DNA of 10,910 nucleotides from Bryobacteraceae bacterium (lineage in GTDB: Bacteria; Acidobacteriota; Terriglobia; Bryobacterales; Bryobacteraceae). A model generated the notes under the pieces. That model made no database searches and had not been told where the DNA came from. It worked only from the letters and a program-made list of their open reading frames with translations. Location of the stretch: positions 1 through 10,910 of the forward strand of contig JASHWA010000161.1 of the NCBI GenBank assembly GCA_030044325.1, in the 5' to 3' direction. A program made the position numbers and the translations under genes. Numbering within the stretch: the stretch's first letter is position 1; every line of letters starts with the position of its first letter. Below, piece after piece: positions 1-6,316 of the stretch.

Positions 1-1
1 G

Positions 2-1009
2 CTGGGCGTGGGCTGGATGGCGAACCTGGTGCGCGAGCGCAAGCACGCGAACGTGACGTATTTCAACGTCAATCGCCACATCAATCCGACCGATGTGTGC
101 GTGGCGAGCTGCAAGCTGTGCGCATTCGGCAAGAAGGCGAAGGATCCGAAAGCCTACACGATGTCGCTCGAGCAGGTGTGGGATACGGCGGGGCGGGGAT
201 GGTCGGAAGCGGTGACCGAATTTCACATCGTCGGAGGATTGCATCCGGAACTGACGCTCAACTGGTATTGCCGCATGCTGCGCGGGTTGAAAGAACGCTT
301 TCCGCAGGTGCATCTGAAGGCGTTCACCATGGTCGAGATCGGGTATCTGGCGCAGCGCGCGAAAATCACGCCGCGCGAGGTGCTGGAGCGCTTGAAAGAG
401 GCGGGGATGGATTCGCTTCCCGGCGGAGGCGCGGAGATTTTTTCGGATCGCGTGCGGCGCATCATCTGCGATCACAAAATCACGGGCGAGCAGTGGATCG
501 AGATCGCGCGCACGGCGCACCAGATGGGGCTGCATTCCAACTGCACGATGCTCTACGGCCACATCGAGACGGAAGAGGATCGCGTGGATCACCTGCTGAA
601 GCTGCGCGCGCTCCAGGACGAAACGGGCGGTCTGGTGACGTTCATTCCGCTGGCGTTTCATCCGGCGAACACGCCGCTTGAGCACATTTCGAGCACTACC
701 GGATTCGCCGATATTCGCGAGATCGCGGTGTCGCGCCTGATGCTCGATAACGTTCCGCACATCAAGGCGTATTGGATCATGATGACGCCCAAAGTGGCGC
801 AGATCGCGCAGAGGTTCGGATCGGACGACGTGGACGGAACGGTGGTGGAGGAGAAAATCTATCACGACGCGGGCGCGACCACGGCGCAAAATCTGCGGCG
901 GGGCGAGTTATTGCGGCTGATTCGCGAGGCCGGGCGGGAGCCGGTGGAGCGCGACACGCTGTACCGTCCGGTGGAGCGCGTGGAGAACGCGTTTACGGTG
1001 CTGGTTTAG
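2..1009 (+). CDS. mqnE: Aminodeoxyfutalosine synthase MqnE (radical SAM), 5'-partial
   Basis: Probable MqnE, the radical SAM enzyme of the futalosine route to menaquinone. In this family it joins the 5'-deoxyadenosyl radical of SAM to 3-[(1-carboxyvinyl)oxy]benzoate, giving aminodeoxyfutalosine; it acts in the cytosol. Seen: the cluster-binding CX3CX2C motif (CVASCKLC, residues 31-38 counted from the GTG at 8), preceded by HINPTDV and followed by HIVGGLHPEL, which fits MqnE better than the related MqnC or CofG/CofH. A PGGGAEIF stretch and a conserved C-terminal half follow. The frame is open to the left edge (codons L-G before the GTG), and family members usually have a few dozen residues before the cysteines, so the real start is probably off the window. 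It ends with TAG at 1007-1009 and overlaps the convergent DUF2277 gene by 17 nt. No other menaquinone gene is in view. Confidence 0.9.
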   Translation: MGVGWMANLVRERKHANVTYFNVNRHINPTDVCVASCKLCAFGKKAKDPKAYTMSLEQVWDTAGRGWSEAVTEFHIVGGLHPELTLNWYCRMLRGLKERFPQVHLKAFTMVEIGYLAQRAKITPREVLERLKEAGMDSLPGGGAEIFSDRVRRIICDHKITGEQWIEIARTAHQMGLHSNCTMLYGHIETEEDRVDHLLKLRALQDETGGLVTFIPLAFHPANTPLEHISSTTGFADIREIAVSRLMLDNVPHIKAYWIMMTPKVAQIAQRFGSDDVDGTVVEEKIYHDAGATTAQNLRRGELLRLIREAGREPVERDTLYRPVERVENAFTVLV

Positions 1010-1268
1010 ACGCGAAAGCCGGGCCTTCATCACCCCCGCGCTTGCGCACGGGGCTTGTACTGGCGCGGTTGGTTTCGCCGACGGAGGCGAGCAGACGTTC
1101 GACGGAACCGGCGATTTCGAGCACCGCCGCATCGAACGCTTTTTCGTTGGTGCGCGACGGTTTTCTGAATCCGCTCACCTTGCGCACGAATTGGAGGGCG
1201 GCGGCGGAAATTTCGTCGCTGGTGGCGGGCTCGGCCGGGCGGCGCAGCACTTTGATGCTCCTGCACAT
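993..1268 (-). CDS. DUF2277 family protein
   Basis: A 91-residue protein of the DUF2277 family, whose function is unknown. Seen: it opens with MCRSIKVLR and contains SDEISAAALQFVRKVSGFRKPS and a following NEKAFDAAV segment, which together make the family signature. The cysteine at residue 2 and the central helical stretch are intact. About 25 residues at the C-terminus (KRGGDEGP onward) look like an unstructured extension outside the domain. The ATG at 1268 gives exactly the family N-terminus. There is no Shine-Dalgarno sequence before it, but a TATAAA box lies six bases upstream, so the message may be leaderless. The gene is convergent with mqnE and its last 17 nt run through the mqnE 3' end. 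The family call is firm; no role can be inferred from the neighbours. Confidence 0.85.
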   Translation of the reverse strand: MCRSIKVLRRPAEPATSDEISAAALQFVRKVSGFRKPSRTNEKAFDAAVLEIAGSVERLLASVGETNRASTSPVRKRGGDEGPAFASKPAP

Positions 1269-1274
1269 ACTTTA

Positions 1275-1280
1275 TTTATA
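1275..1280 (-). promoter_or_regulatory. Candidate -10 box for the DUF2277 gene, leaderless arrangement
   Basis: Read on the minus strand this is TATAAA, followed by six bases (TAAAGT) and then the ATG of the DUF2277 gene. A sigma-70-type start about seven bases after the box would place the transcript's first base at the A of the ATG. No Shine-Dalgarno sequence is present, which agrees with a leaderless mRNA. No convincing -35 hexamer was found at 17 or 18 bp; the candidate there is A/C-rich. Confidence 0.45.
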
Positions 1281-1415
1281 GCCGTGAATGCGCCGGCGTG
1301 TTTTCCCGCGGAACCCGCAGCCTGACGCCGGCGGCTGTCAAGCGCGCGTGGCCTCGCGTAATCGCGATGCGCTGCGGGACCGCTCTGTGCGTCCAGACCA
1401 GAAGCAGCCGGCAAA

Positions 1416-1434
1416 GACAGCAAGACCGGCTGTC
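1416..1434. repeat. Inverted repeat, 6-bp arms with a 7-nt loop
   Basis: GACAGC (1416-1421), loop AAGACCG, GCTGTC (1429-1434). The surrounding text on the minus strand (GTGGGACAGCCGGTCTTGCT) resembles short intergenic repeats that I associate with Acidobacteriota genomes. That is an impression, not a database match. It could also be an operator or chance. Confidence 0.35.
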
Positions 1435-1489
1435 CCACGCTGCCCGAGCAGGGTTGTAGTCCGGTCGAGCATCGGAGAGTGATAATAGC

Positions 1490-2200
1490 ATGGTGAGCCT
1501 GGAGCGATTCGAGCTGTTGGAACTCCGCAGGGAGGGCCCCATCCAGACCTATCACGCGCGGGAAATCGCCACCGCGCGGCCGGTGCAGGTGCATTTTTTC
1601 ACGGTCGGGTACACGCCGGAAACCGCGCCGCTGCTGAGCATGATCGACCGGCTTCCGGACGCCGAGCGCCGGAGGGTGCTCGATCGGGGCGAATCGCGCG
1701 GGCTGCCATACATCGTGACCGACCGGCTCGCCGGGTACGCGGATTTTCGCGAGTGGGTCACCGCGAACGCGCGGGGTGCGCCGCCGATTGCGGTGCGGCC
1801 TCCGACGATCGACGAACAGTTTTATGCGCTGTTCGATGCCGCGCCGGCTCCAGCCGCCGCACCCCCTCGGGCTGCGCCTCCGCCGGCGATCATGGGTCCG
1901 GCGGCGTTCTCGGCCGCGGCGGTTCAAGCGAGCCACGTGCCGGCGCCGTTGTTTTCGGCCGCGCCGCCGGCTCCCGAAGCTCAGCTTACAAATCTGAATG
2001 GGCCGGCCGCGCCGATGCGAACGGGACCGCCGCAGAATTCGAGCCTGCTCAACGCGAGCATTGAAATTGAAGCGCTTGAGCCACGGCGCAGACTTTTGCC
2101 TACCGCCGCCAAGGCGCTGCTGTGGCTGTTTTTGGGGATCCTGGCCGCATTGGCCGTGCTGGTGGGAATCGCGGCATTCCTCGCGTTTCGGCCCCGGTAG
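1490..2200 (+). CDS. Tail-anchored protein with a degraded kinase N-lobe-like domain
   Basis: A 236-residue protein of unknown function. Residues 1-100 resemble the N-lobe and hinge of Ser/Thr kinases: ERFELLELRREGPIQTYHAR sits where the first strands and glycine-rich loop would be, and GLPYIVTDRLAGYADFREWV looks like the hinge. The key residues are absent: the glycine loop reads REGPIQT, and the VAVK lysine position reads VQVH. There is no catalytic loop or DFG motif because the C-lobe is missing. Residues about 115-195 are a low-complexity Ala/Pro linker, and about 209-233 form one hydrophobic helix followed only by RPR. The N-terminal domain therefore probably lies in the cytoplasm, held to the membrane by its tail. 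The start is supported by GGAGAG at 1474-1479; a GTG one codon later is the alternative. It is monocistronic, with non-coding DNA on both sides. The kinase likeness is my reading, and nucleotide binding is not implied. Confidence 0.72.
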   Translation: MVSLERFELLELRREGPIQTYHAREIATARPVQVHFFTVGYTPETAPLLSMIDRLPDAERRRVLDRGESRGLPYIVTDRLAGYADFREWVTANARGAPPIAVRPPTIDEQFYALFDAAPAPAAAPPRAAPPPAIMGPAAFSAAAVQASHVPAPLFSAAPPAPEAQLTNLNGPAAPMRTGPPQNSSLLNASIEIEALEPRRRLLPTAAKALLWLFLGILAALAVLVGIAAFLAFRPR

Positions 2201-2221
2201 ATTCTACTCGTCTTGGTCGAT

Positions 2222-2280
2222 CGCGTGGAGGTTGCTGAAAAAGGGGACAGACGGTTCTGCCCACTCCAACGCTCCACGCG
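2222..2280. repeat. REP-like long hairpin element
   Basis: A nested inverted repeat. Outer arms: CGCGTGGAG (2222-2230) pairs perfectly with CTCCACGCG (2272-2280), and GTTG (2231-2234) with CAAC (2267-2270), with G2271 as a single bulge. Inner hairpin: GGG (2244-2246) and CAGA (2248-2251) pair with TCTG (2256-2259) and CCC (2260-2262), with A2247 bulged and loop CGGT. The core AAAAAGGGGACAGAC looks like the REP-type palindromes that accompany IS200-like (RAYT) transposases in many genomes. It may also end transcription of the upstream gene. Read on the minus strand, the inner hairpin is followed by a T-run, like an intrinsic terminator, but no minus-strand gene needs one here. Confidence 0.6.
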
Positions 2281-2295
2281 GTTTCAACAGTTTGT

Positions 2296-2309
2296 CTCTG
2301 GAGACAGAG
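2296..2309. repeat. Small hairpin with a GAGA tetraloop
   Basis: CTCTG (2296-2300), loop GAGA (2301-2304), CAGAG (2305-2309). It has a perfect 5-bp stem with a GNRA-type loop in RNA and lies 16 nt after the larger hairpin. It may be part of the same repeat element or of the transcription stop behind the kinase-like gene. There is no T-run. Confidence 0.35.
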
Positions 2310-2489
2310 TAACCTCCCGGACGGGGGATTTCGGGTGAAAATCGGGCGGAACGGCGTTAGGCGAGGCGATTGCTTGGGCTAAATCGCGGAACTTAGCGCG
2401 TGGTCAAGGGTTTAGGTTGCAGGACGGTCAACGGGCGGGACAGCAGAAACGTCACGGTTAGTACGACACTCGCGGCCGGTCTAAGCCGC

Positions 2490-2495
2490 TATACT
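2490..2495 (+). promoter_or_regulatory. Candidate -10 box for the glycan cluster
   Basis: TATACT lies twelve bases before the ATG at 2508. Transcription starting about seven bases downstream would leave a leader of only about six nt, too short for a standard Shine-Dalgarno sequence, and none is seen. No good -35 hexamer sits 16-18 bp upstream. If real, it would drive the whole four-gene unit to 7471. Confidence 0.4.
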
Positions 2496-2507
2496 GAAAG
2501 CTCGCAC

Positions 2508-3665
2508 ATGCGATTCTCGGTTGACGCACACGCCATTGGCTGTCACCTCACCGGAAATGAAGTCTATATCCGAAATCTTTTGAATTATTTCGCGCGGCTG
2601 GACAGCGCCAACGACTTTATCGCGTATCTATCGAGACCGCACGTAGCGAATGAAATTCCGGAGCGTTTCCGGACGCTCCCGGTTTCTGAAAATCCCTTTC
2701 GCCGGCTGGGCCTGGATCTGGCGGTGCGGCTGCGCAAGGATCGTCCGGCGCTGCTGCATGTGCAATACACGGGACCGGTTTTCTGTAACGTTCCGCTGGT
2801 GGCGAGCGTTCACGATGTGAGCTACCTGGAGCATCCGCAATACTTCACGCGCTTCCGCGCGACGCAGCTTCGCATCACGGTGAAGCGGACGGTGGAAGCC
2901 GCGGCGCGGGTGCTCACACCGAGCGAATTTTCGCGCAACGCGATCCTGCGCCACTACTCCATCGATGAGCGCAAGGTGGTGGTGATTCCGAACGCGGCGT
3001 CTCCGGTGTTTCGTCCGGTGGAGCGGCAGGTTGCCTCGGCGATGGTGGAGCGCAAGTTCGGGATCGGGTGGCCATTCGTGCTGATGGTGGGCGATCTTCA
3101 GCCGCGCAAGAATCACCTGGGTCTGCTGCGTGCGTTTGAGGCGCTGCTCGAGGCGCGTCCGCAGATTCGCCAGCACCTGGTGTTCGTGGGCAAGGAGACC
3201 TGGTCGAGCAAGGAATTGCATCGCATGGTGAAGAAGAGCCGCGCCGCCGACCGCGTGCACTTCACCGGCTTCGTGGATGACGAGGATCTGGTCCATCTTT
3301 ACGGTGCCTGCGATCTGTTCGTGTTCCCGTCGTTTTATGAAGGATTCGGATTGCCGATTCTGGAAGCGATGGCGTGCGGGCGGGCGGTGAGCTGCTCGAA
3401 CGTTTCGGCCATGCCGGAAGTCGCCGACGGCGCGGCGATCCTGTTCGATCCGCATTCGGTCAAGGAAATGATGCGCGCGATGGCGGACGTTCTGCTCGAT
3501 CCGGAGCTGCGGGCGCGCATGGAGCGGCTGGGGATCCAGCGCGCGGCGCAGTTCAGCTGGGAGCAGGCGGCGCGACGGACGCTCGAGGTGTATTACGAAG
3601 TTGCGGGCGCGGAGTACACTAAAGTGAAGAAGCCGGCCGTGATGAAGGCCGGCATGACTTCATAG
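2508..3665 (+). CDS. GT4-family glycosyltransferase
   Basis: A 385-residue retaining glycosyltransferase of the GT4/GT-B type. It should transfer a sugar from a nucleotide donor to a growing lipid-linked glycan at the inner face of the membrane. Seen: the N-terminal MRFSVDAHAI with the acceptor-side loop LTGNEVYIRNLL, HDVSYLEHP at about 102-110, PRKNHLGLLRAF at 199-210, and the EX7E pair E278 and E286 inside FYEGFGLPILEAMACG, followed by MPEVADGAAILFDP. Length and motif order are normal, so the enzyme looks complete. The start at 2508 is chosen because family similarity begins there; the frame stays open upstream to 2400 with no matching residues. The stop lies 9 nt before the DUF3108 gene, so the two are probably co-transcribed. 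Sugar specificity cannot be read from the sequence. Confidence 0.9.
   Translation: MRFSVDAHAIGCHLTGNEVYIRNLLNYFARLDSANDFIAYLSRPHVANEIPERFRTLPVSENPFRRLGLDLAVRLRKDRPALLHVQYTGPVFCNVPLVASVHDVSYLEHPQYFTRFRATQLRITVKRTVEAAARVLTPSEFSRNAILRHYSIDERKVVVIPNAASPVFRPVERQVASAMVERKFGIGWPFVLMVGDLQPRKNHLGLLRAFEALLEARPQIRQHLVFVGKETWSSKELHRMVKKSRAADRVHFTGFVDDEDLVHLYGACDLFVFPSFYEGFGLPILEAMACGRAVSCSNVSAMPEVADGAAILFDPHSVKEMMRAMADVLLDPELRARMERLGIQRAAQFSWEQAARRTLEVYYEVAGAEYTKVKKPAVMKAGMTS
3632..3653 (+). repeat. Hairpin within the 3' end of the first glycosyltransferase gene
   Basis: GCCGGCC (3632-3638), loop GTGATGAA, GGCCGGC (3647-3653): a perfect 7-bp stem inside the last codons, 12 bp before the end of the gene. 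No T-run follows, so it is not a normal intrinsic terminator. It could tune the ratio of this gene to the next one, or protect an mRNA 3' end. Confidence 0.4.
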
Positions 3666-3674
3666 TGCCACTTC

Positions 3675-4340
3675 ATGAAATGTTCGCTGTTTTTTTTCCT
3701 TACCATCTGCGCATCCGCTGAATCGCTGCATTACACGATCAACTGGCCGAGCGGATTGAGCCTGGGCGAAGCCACGCTCGACAGTTCCCGCGCGCCGGGC
3801 GAAAAGGGCGCGGGCAACTGGAACTTCACGCTGGACATCGACGCTGGAATTCCGGGCTATTCGGTGCGGGATGACTACCATGCCGTCGCGAATCCGGATC
3901 TGTGCGGAATTTCGCTAAGCAAGAAATTCGTCCATGGCAGTCATAGCAGCGAGGAAAAGACGACTTTTGACCAGGCGGATCATTCCATCACGCGCGAGAC
4001 GGCCAACGGCGGCAAATCAGACAGCTCGGTTTCCTCCTGCGCGCGCGATGCGTTCAGCTACATTCAATTCGTGCGCAACGAGCTCGCCGAGGGGCGGCTG
4101 GCGGCCGAGCAGCAGGTGGTTTTCGGCGCTCACTACGACGTGCGGCTGGACTTCACGGGAACGCAGACCATCAAAGTCGGCGATCAGAGCGTCGAGGCGG
4201 ATCGCATCGTCGCGACGATTAAAGGTCCGTCGAGCGACATCAGCGTGGAAATTTTCTTCTCGCGCGATGCGGCGCGGACGCCGCTTCTGGCGCGGCTCCC
4301 GCTCGCCCTGGGGACCTTCAGCGTGGAGCTGGTCCGCTGA
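3675..4340 (+). CDS. Secreted DUF3108-family protein
   Basis: A 221-residue protein that I assign to the DUF3108 family, whose role is unknown. Seen: a short signal peptide (MKCSLFFFLTICASA, likely cut after residue 15), then a beta-rich body that starts LHYTINWPSGLSLGEATLD and includes GYSVRDDYHAVANPDLC near residues 58-76, as in proteins of this family. A C-terminal segment with IKVGDQSVEADRIVATIKGP and an ending of LPLALGTFSVELVR agrees. It is probably periplasmic or attached to the outer membrane. The start lies 9 nt after the previous stop without a clear Shine-Dalgarno sequence, and its TGA shares one base with the next ATG (TGATG), so the genes are translationally coupled. Its place inside a glycan cluster suggests an envelope job, but this is inference. 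Confidence 0.78.
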   Translation: MKCSLFFFLTICASAESLHYTINWPSGLSLGEATLDSSRAPGEKGAGNWNFTLDIDAGIPGYSVRDDYHAVANPDLCGISLSKKFVHGSHSSEEKTTFDQADHSITRETANGGKSDSSVSSCARDAFSYIQFVRNELAEGRLAAEQQVVFGAHYDVRLDFTGTQTIKVGDQSVEADRIVATIKGPSSDISVEIFFSRDAARTPLLARLPLALGTFSVELVR

Positions 4341-6313
4341 TGCGGATCGCGTTTTTTTCTCCTTTGCCGCCGGTTCCGAGCGGCATCGCGGATTATTCGG
4401 CCGCGCTGCTTGAACCGCTTTCGAAGATCGCAAAGGTGGAGGCATTTTCGGAAAAACCGGTGCGATTCGATCCGGCGGATTACGACATTGCGGTTTATCA
4501 GCTGGGAAATAATCCGCATCACGCGTTCGCGTATGAAGCGGCGCTGGAGCATCCCGGCGTGGCGGTGATGCATGAGGCGAATCTGCATCACCTGATCGCG
4601 CATCTGACCATCGTTCGCGGGGATTGGGACGCGTATCTCAAGGAAGTGGAGTTCGACGCGGGCGCGGAGGCGCAGCGCTACGCGGCGGAATACGTCCGCA
4701 CGATCCAGCGCCCGCCGGATTACGAGATTCCGATGATGAAGCGCGTGCTGTCGCGCTCGCGGGCGGCGATCGTGCACAGCGCGTCGGTGGAAAGCGCACT
4801 GCGCGCGAGCGGATTCGGCTGCCCCGTCGCGAAAATCCCGCACGGTGCGTGGCTCATCGACGGCGACCGGCTCGCATACCGGACGCGCCTGGGGCTTACG
4901 GAAGCGACTCCGCTGGCCGGGATTTTCGGATTTTTGAAGCCGTACAAGCGCATTGCGGAATCGCTGCGGGCTTTCCGCAGATTGCTCCGCGTGATTCCGG
5001 ACGCGCGCATGATTCTGGTGGGCGAGGTTCATCCGGAACTGCCGCTCCAGGGAATGATCCGGTCCATGGGATTGTCGGCGGCGGTGCGTCATATCGGATT
5101 CGCGCCCATCGAGGATTTCAACGGCTACATCAGCGCGTGCGATATGGTGTTGAACCTGCGCTATCCGACGGTGGGGGAAAGCTCCGGCACTTTGCTGCGT
5201 GCGTTGGGACTGGGAAAAGCGGTGGTGGTCTCCGACGTCGGATCGTTTCGCGAATATCCGGATGAAATTTGTCTGAAAGCGCCGGTGGATGCGAGTGAAG
5301 AAGACGCGATTTTCGAGTACCTGAATGTTCTGATCTCGCGACCGGAGGTCGCGCAGGCGCTGGGCGCGCGCGCAAGAAAATGGGTGGAGCGCGAATGCAA
5401 CTGGGAATCGGTGGCGCGGCGCTACCGCGATTTCCTGGAGGCGGTTGTGGAGGGCCGCGAATGGCGCGCTCCGGAGCCGGCAGAAGTCGAACCGCCGCCG
5501 GCGCCCGAGCCTACGCCTGAACCGCCGGTTGCGGCCGAATACATCGCGGGATGGACGCGTCAAGACGACGGATCGCGCGGCTACGTCGAAACGCACATGA
5601 CGCGCCTGGAACGGACGCTGGCGATCACGCCGCCGGGCCGGGAAGAGGATCGCGTGCTGGAGATGGGCGCGTATCTGCACATCACGCCGGCGCTCAAGAG
5701 CAAGCTGGGCTACGGCGAAGTGCGCGGATGCTATTACGGGCCGAAAGGGCGGGTGGACGATCGCTCGGCGACTTCCGAGTCCGGTGAACATTTCGAATGC
5801 AAGATCGATCTGTTTGACGCGGAGTGCGACGAATTTCCGTATAAAGACGAATATTTTTCGACGATTTTGTGCTGCGAGCTGATCGAGCACCTGCCCAACG
5901 ATCCGATGCACATGATGATGGAGATCCATCGCGTGCTCAAGACCGGCGGACACCTGGTGCTCACCACCCCGAATATCACCTCGCTGCGCGCGGTCGCAGG
6001 AATTTTACAGGGATTTCATCCCATGCTGTTTCCCGCCTACATCCGGCCGCGCGAATCGGGGGAAGTGGAGGCGCGGCACGCGCGCGAGTACACGCCCAAC
6101 GAGGTCAAGGCGCTGCTCGAAAATTCCGGTTTCGAAGTGACGCTTCTCGAAACCGGTGCGTTTCGCGAAGCGCCCAAGCCGGAATTGAGCTGGGTGGAGC
6201 ACCTGCTCGACCGTTACATTCTCCCGCGCGAGCATCGCGGCGACGGAATCTATGCCGTGGGCCGCAAGCAGGGCCCGGTGAAGGAACGTTATCCGGGCTG
6301 GCTGTATGCTTGA
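4340..6313 (+). CDS. GT4 glycosyltransferase fused to a SAM methyltransferase
   Basis: A 657-residue two-enzyme fusion. Residues 1-375 are a GT-B glycosyltransferase: an N-terminal RIAFFSPLPPVPSGIADYS loop, FGFLKPYKRI near 196-205, GEVHPE near 228-233 and VGESSGTLLRALGLGKAVVVSD near 278-299. Only the first Glu of the usual EX7E pair is present (E280); position 288 is Ala, as I recall is normal in this GT4 branch. A Glu/Pro linker covers 378-398. Residues about 410-645 are a class I methyltransferase: VLEMGAY (439-445) at the SAM-binding position, with a reduced glycine motif; KIDLFDAE near 488-495; LCCELIEHLP near 510-519; and VLKTGGHLVLTTPN near 532-545. It probably adds and then methylates a sugar, or caps a chain. 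The start overlaps the previous stop by one nt, and the stop lies 3 nt before the permease gene. The substrate is not known. Confidence 0.88.
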   Translation: MRIAFFSPLPPVPSGIADYSAALLEPLSKIAKVEAFSEKPVRFDPADYDIAVYQLGNNPHHAFAYEAALEHPGVAVMHEANLHHLIAHLTIVRGDWDAYLKEVEFDAGAEAQRYAAEYVRTIQRPPDYEIPMMKRVLSRSRAAIVHSASVESALRASGFGCPVAKIPHGAWLIDGDRLAYRTRLGLTEATPLAGIFGFLKPYKRIAESLRAFRRLLRVIPDARMILVGEVHPELPLQGMIRSMGLSAAVRHIGFAPIEDFNGYISACDMVLNLRYPTVGESSGTLLRALGLGKAVVVSDVGSFREYPDEICLKAPVDASEEDAIFEYLNVLISRPEVAQALGARARKWVERECNWESVARRYRDFLEAVVEGREWRAPEPAEVEPPPAPEPTPEPPVAAEYIAGWTRQDDGSRGYVETHMTRLERTLAITPPGREEDRVLEMGAYLHITPALKSKLGYGEVRGCYYGPKGRVDDRSATSESGEHFECKIDLFDAECDEFPYKDEYFSTILCCELIEHLPNDPMHMMMEIHRVLKTGGHLVLTTPNITSLRAVAGILQGFHPMLFPAYIRPRESGEVEARHAREYTPNEVKALLENSGFEVTLLETGAFREAPKPELSWVEHLLDRYILPREHRGDGIYAVGRKQGPVKERYPGWLYA

Positions 6314-6316
6314 GGC

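Larger units (their letters stand above)
1269..1489. other. Divergent intergenic region between the DUF2277 and kinase-like genes
   Basis: A 221-bp region between two divergently transcribed genes. It holds the AT-rich promoter of the DUF2277 gene at the left end, a 6-bp inverted repeat near 1416-1434, and a GGAGAG ribosome binding site at 1474-1479 for the rightward gene. GATAAT at 1481-1486 resembles a -10 box, but it lies only three bases before the ATG, and the nearest TTGTAG (1454-1459) is 21 bp away, so it is not called. A short open frame (1288-1482) has arginine-rich, low-complexity content unlike a real protein. Confidence 0.5.
2201..2507. other. Structured intergenic region with no gene
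   Basis: A 307-bp stretch with no convincing coding content. It holds a long REP-like hairpin (2222-2280), a short GAGA-loop hairpin (2296-2309), a GC-rich patch able to fold around 2313-2326, and a TATACT box just before the next gene. An in-frame extension of the glycosyltransferase back to 2400 is open, but its 36 residues show no family similarity, so it is treated as non-coding. Confidence 0.6.

Noticed and set aside
1288..1482. A 64-codon plus-strand open frame in the intergenic region before the kinase-like gene
   Set aside because: The product is Arg-rich and low in hydrophobic residues with no known motif, and the region instead carries an inverted repeat and regulatory sequence.
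2236..2262. Intrinsic terminator on the minus strand (inner hairpin followed by CTTTTT)
   Set aside because: The shape is right, but no minus-strand gene lies upstream that would need it; a REP-like repeat explains it better.
2400..2507. An upstream GTG start that would add 36 residues to the first glycosyltransferase
   Set aside because: The added residues do not resemble the family, and MRFSVDAHAI at 2508 is the normal GT4 beginning with a TATACT box just before it.
4184..5953. A 589-codon open frame on the minus strand opposite the GT-methyltransferase fusion gene
   Set aside because: Its translation is Arg/His-rich with no recognisable motif, while the plus strand carries clear enzyme motifs. 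Long antisense frames are expected in GC-rich genes with strong third-position bias.
4340..6313. Possible frameshift or assembly join creating the GT-methyltransferase fusion
   Set aside because: The frame is continuous through a plausible low-complexity linker, with no start-like methionine or ribosome binding site before the methyltransferase half, so a real fusion is more likely.
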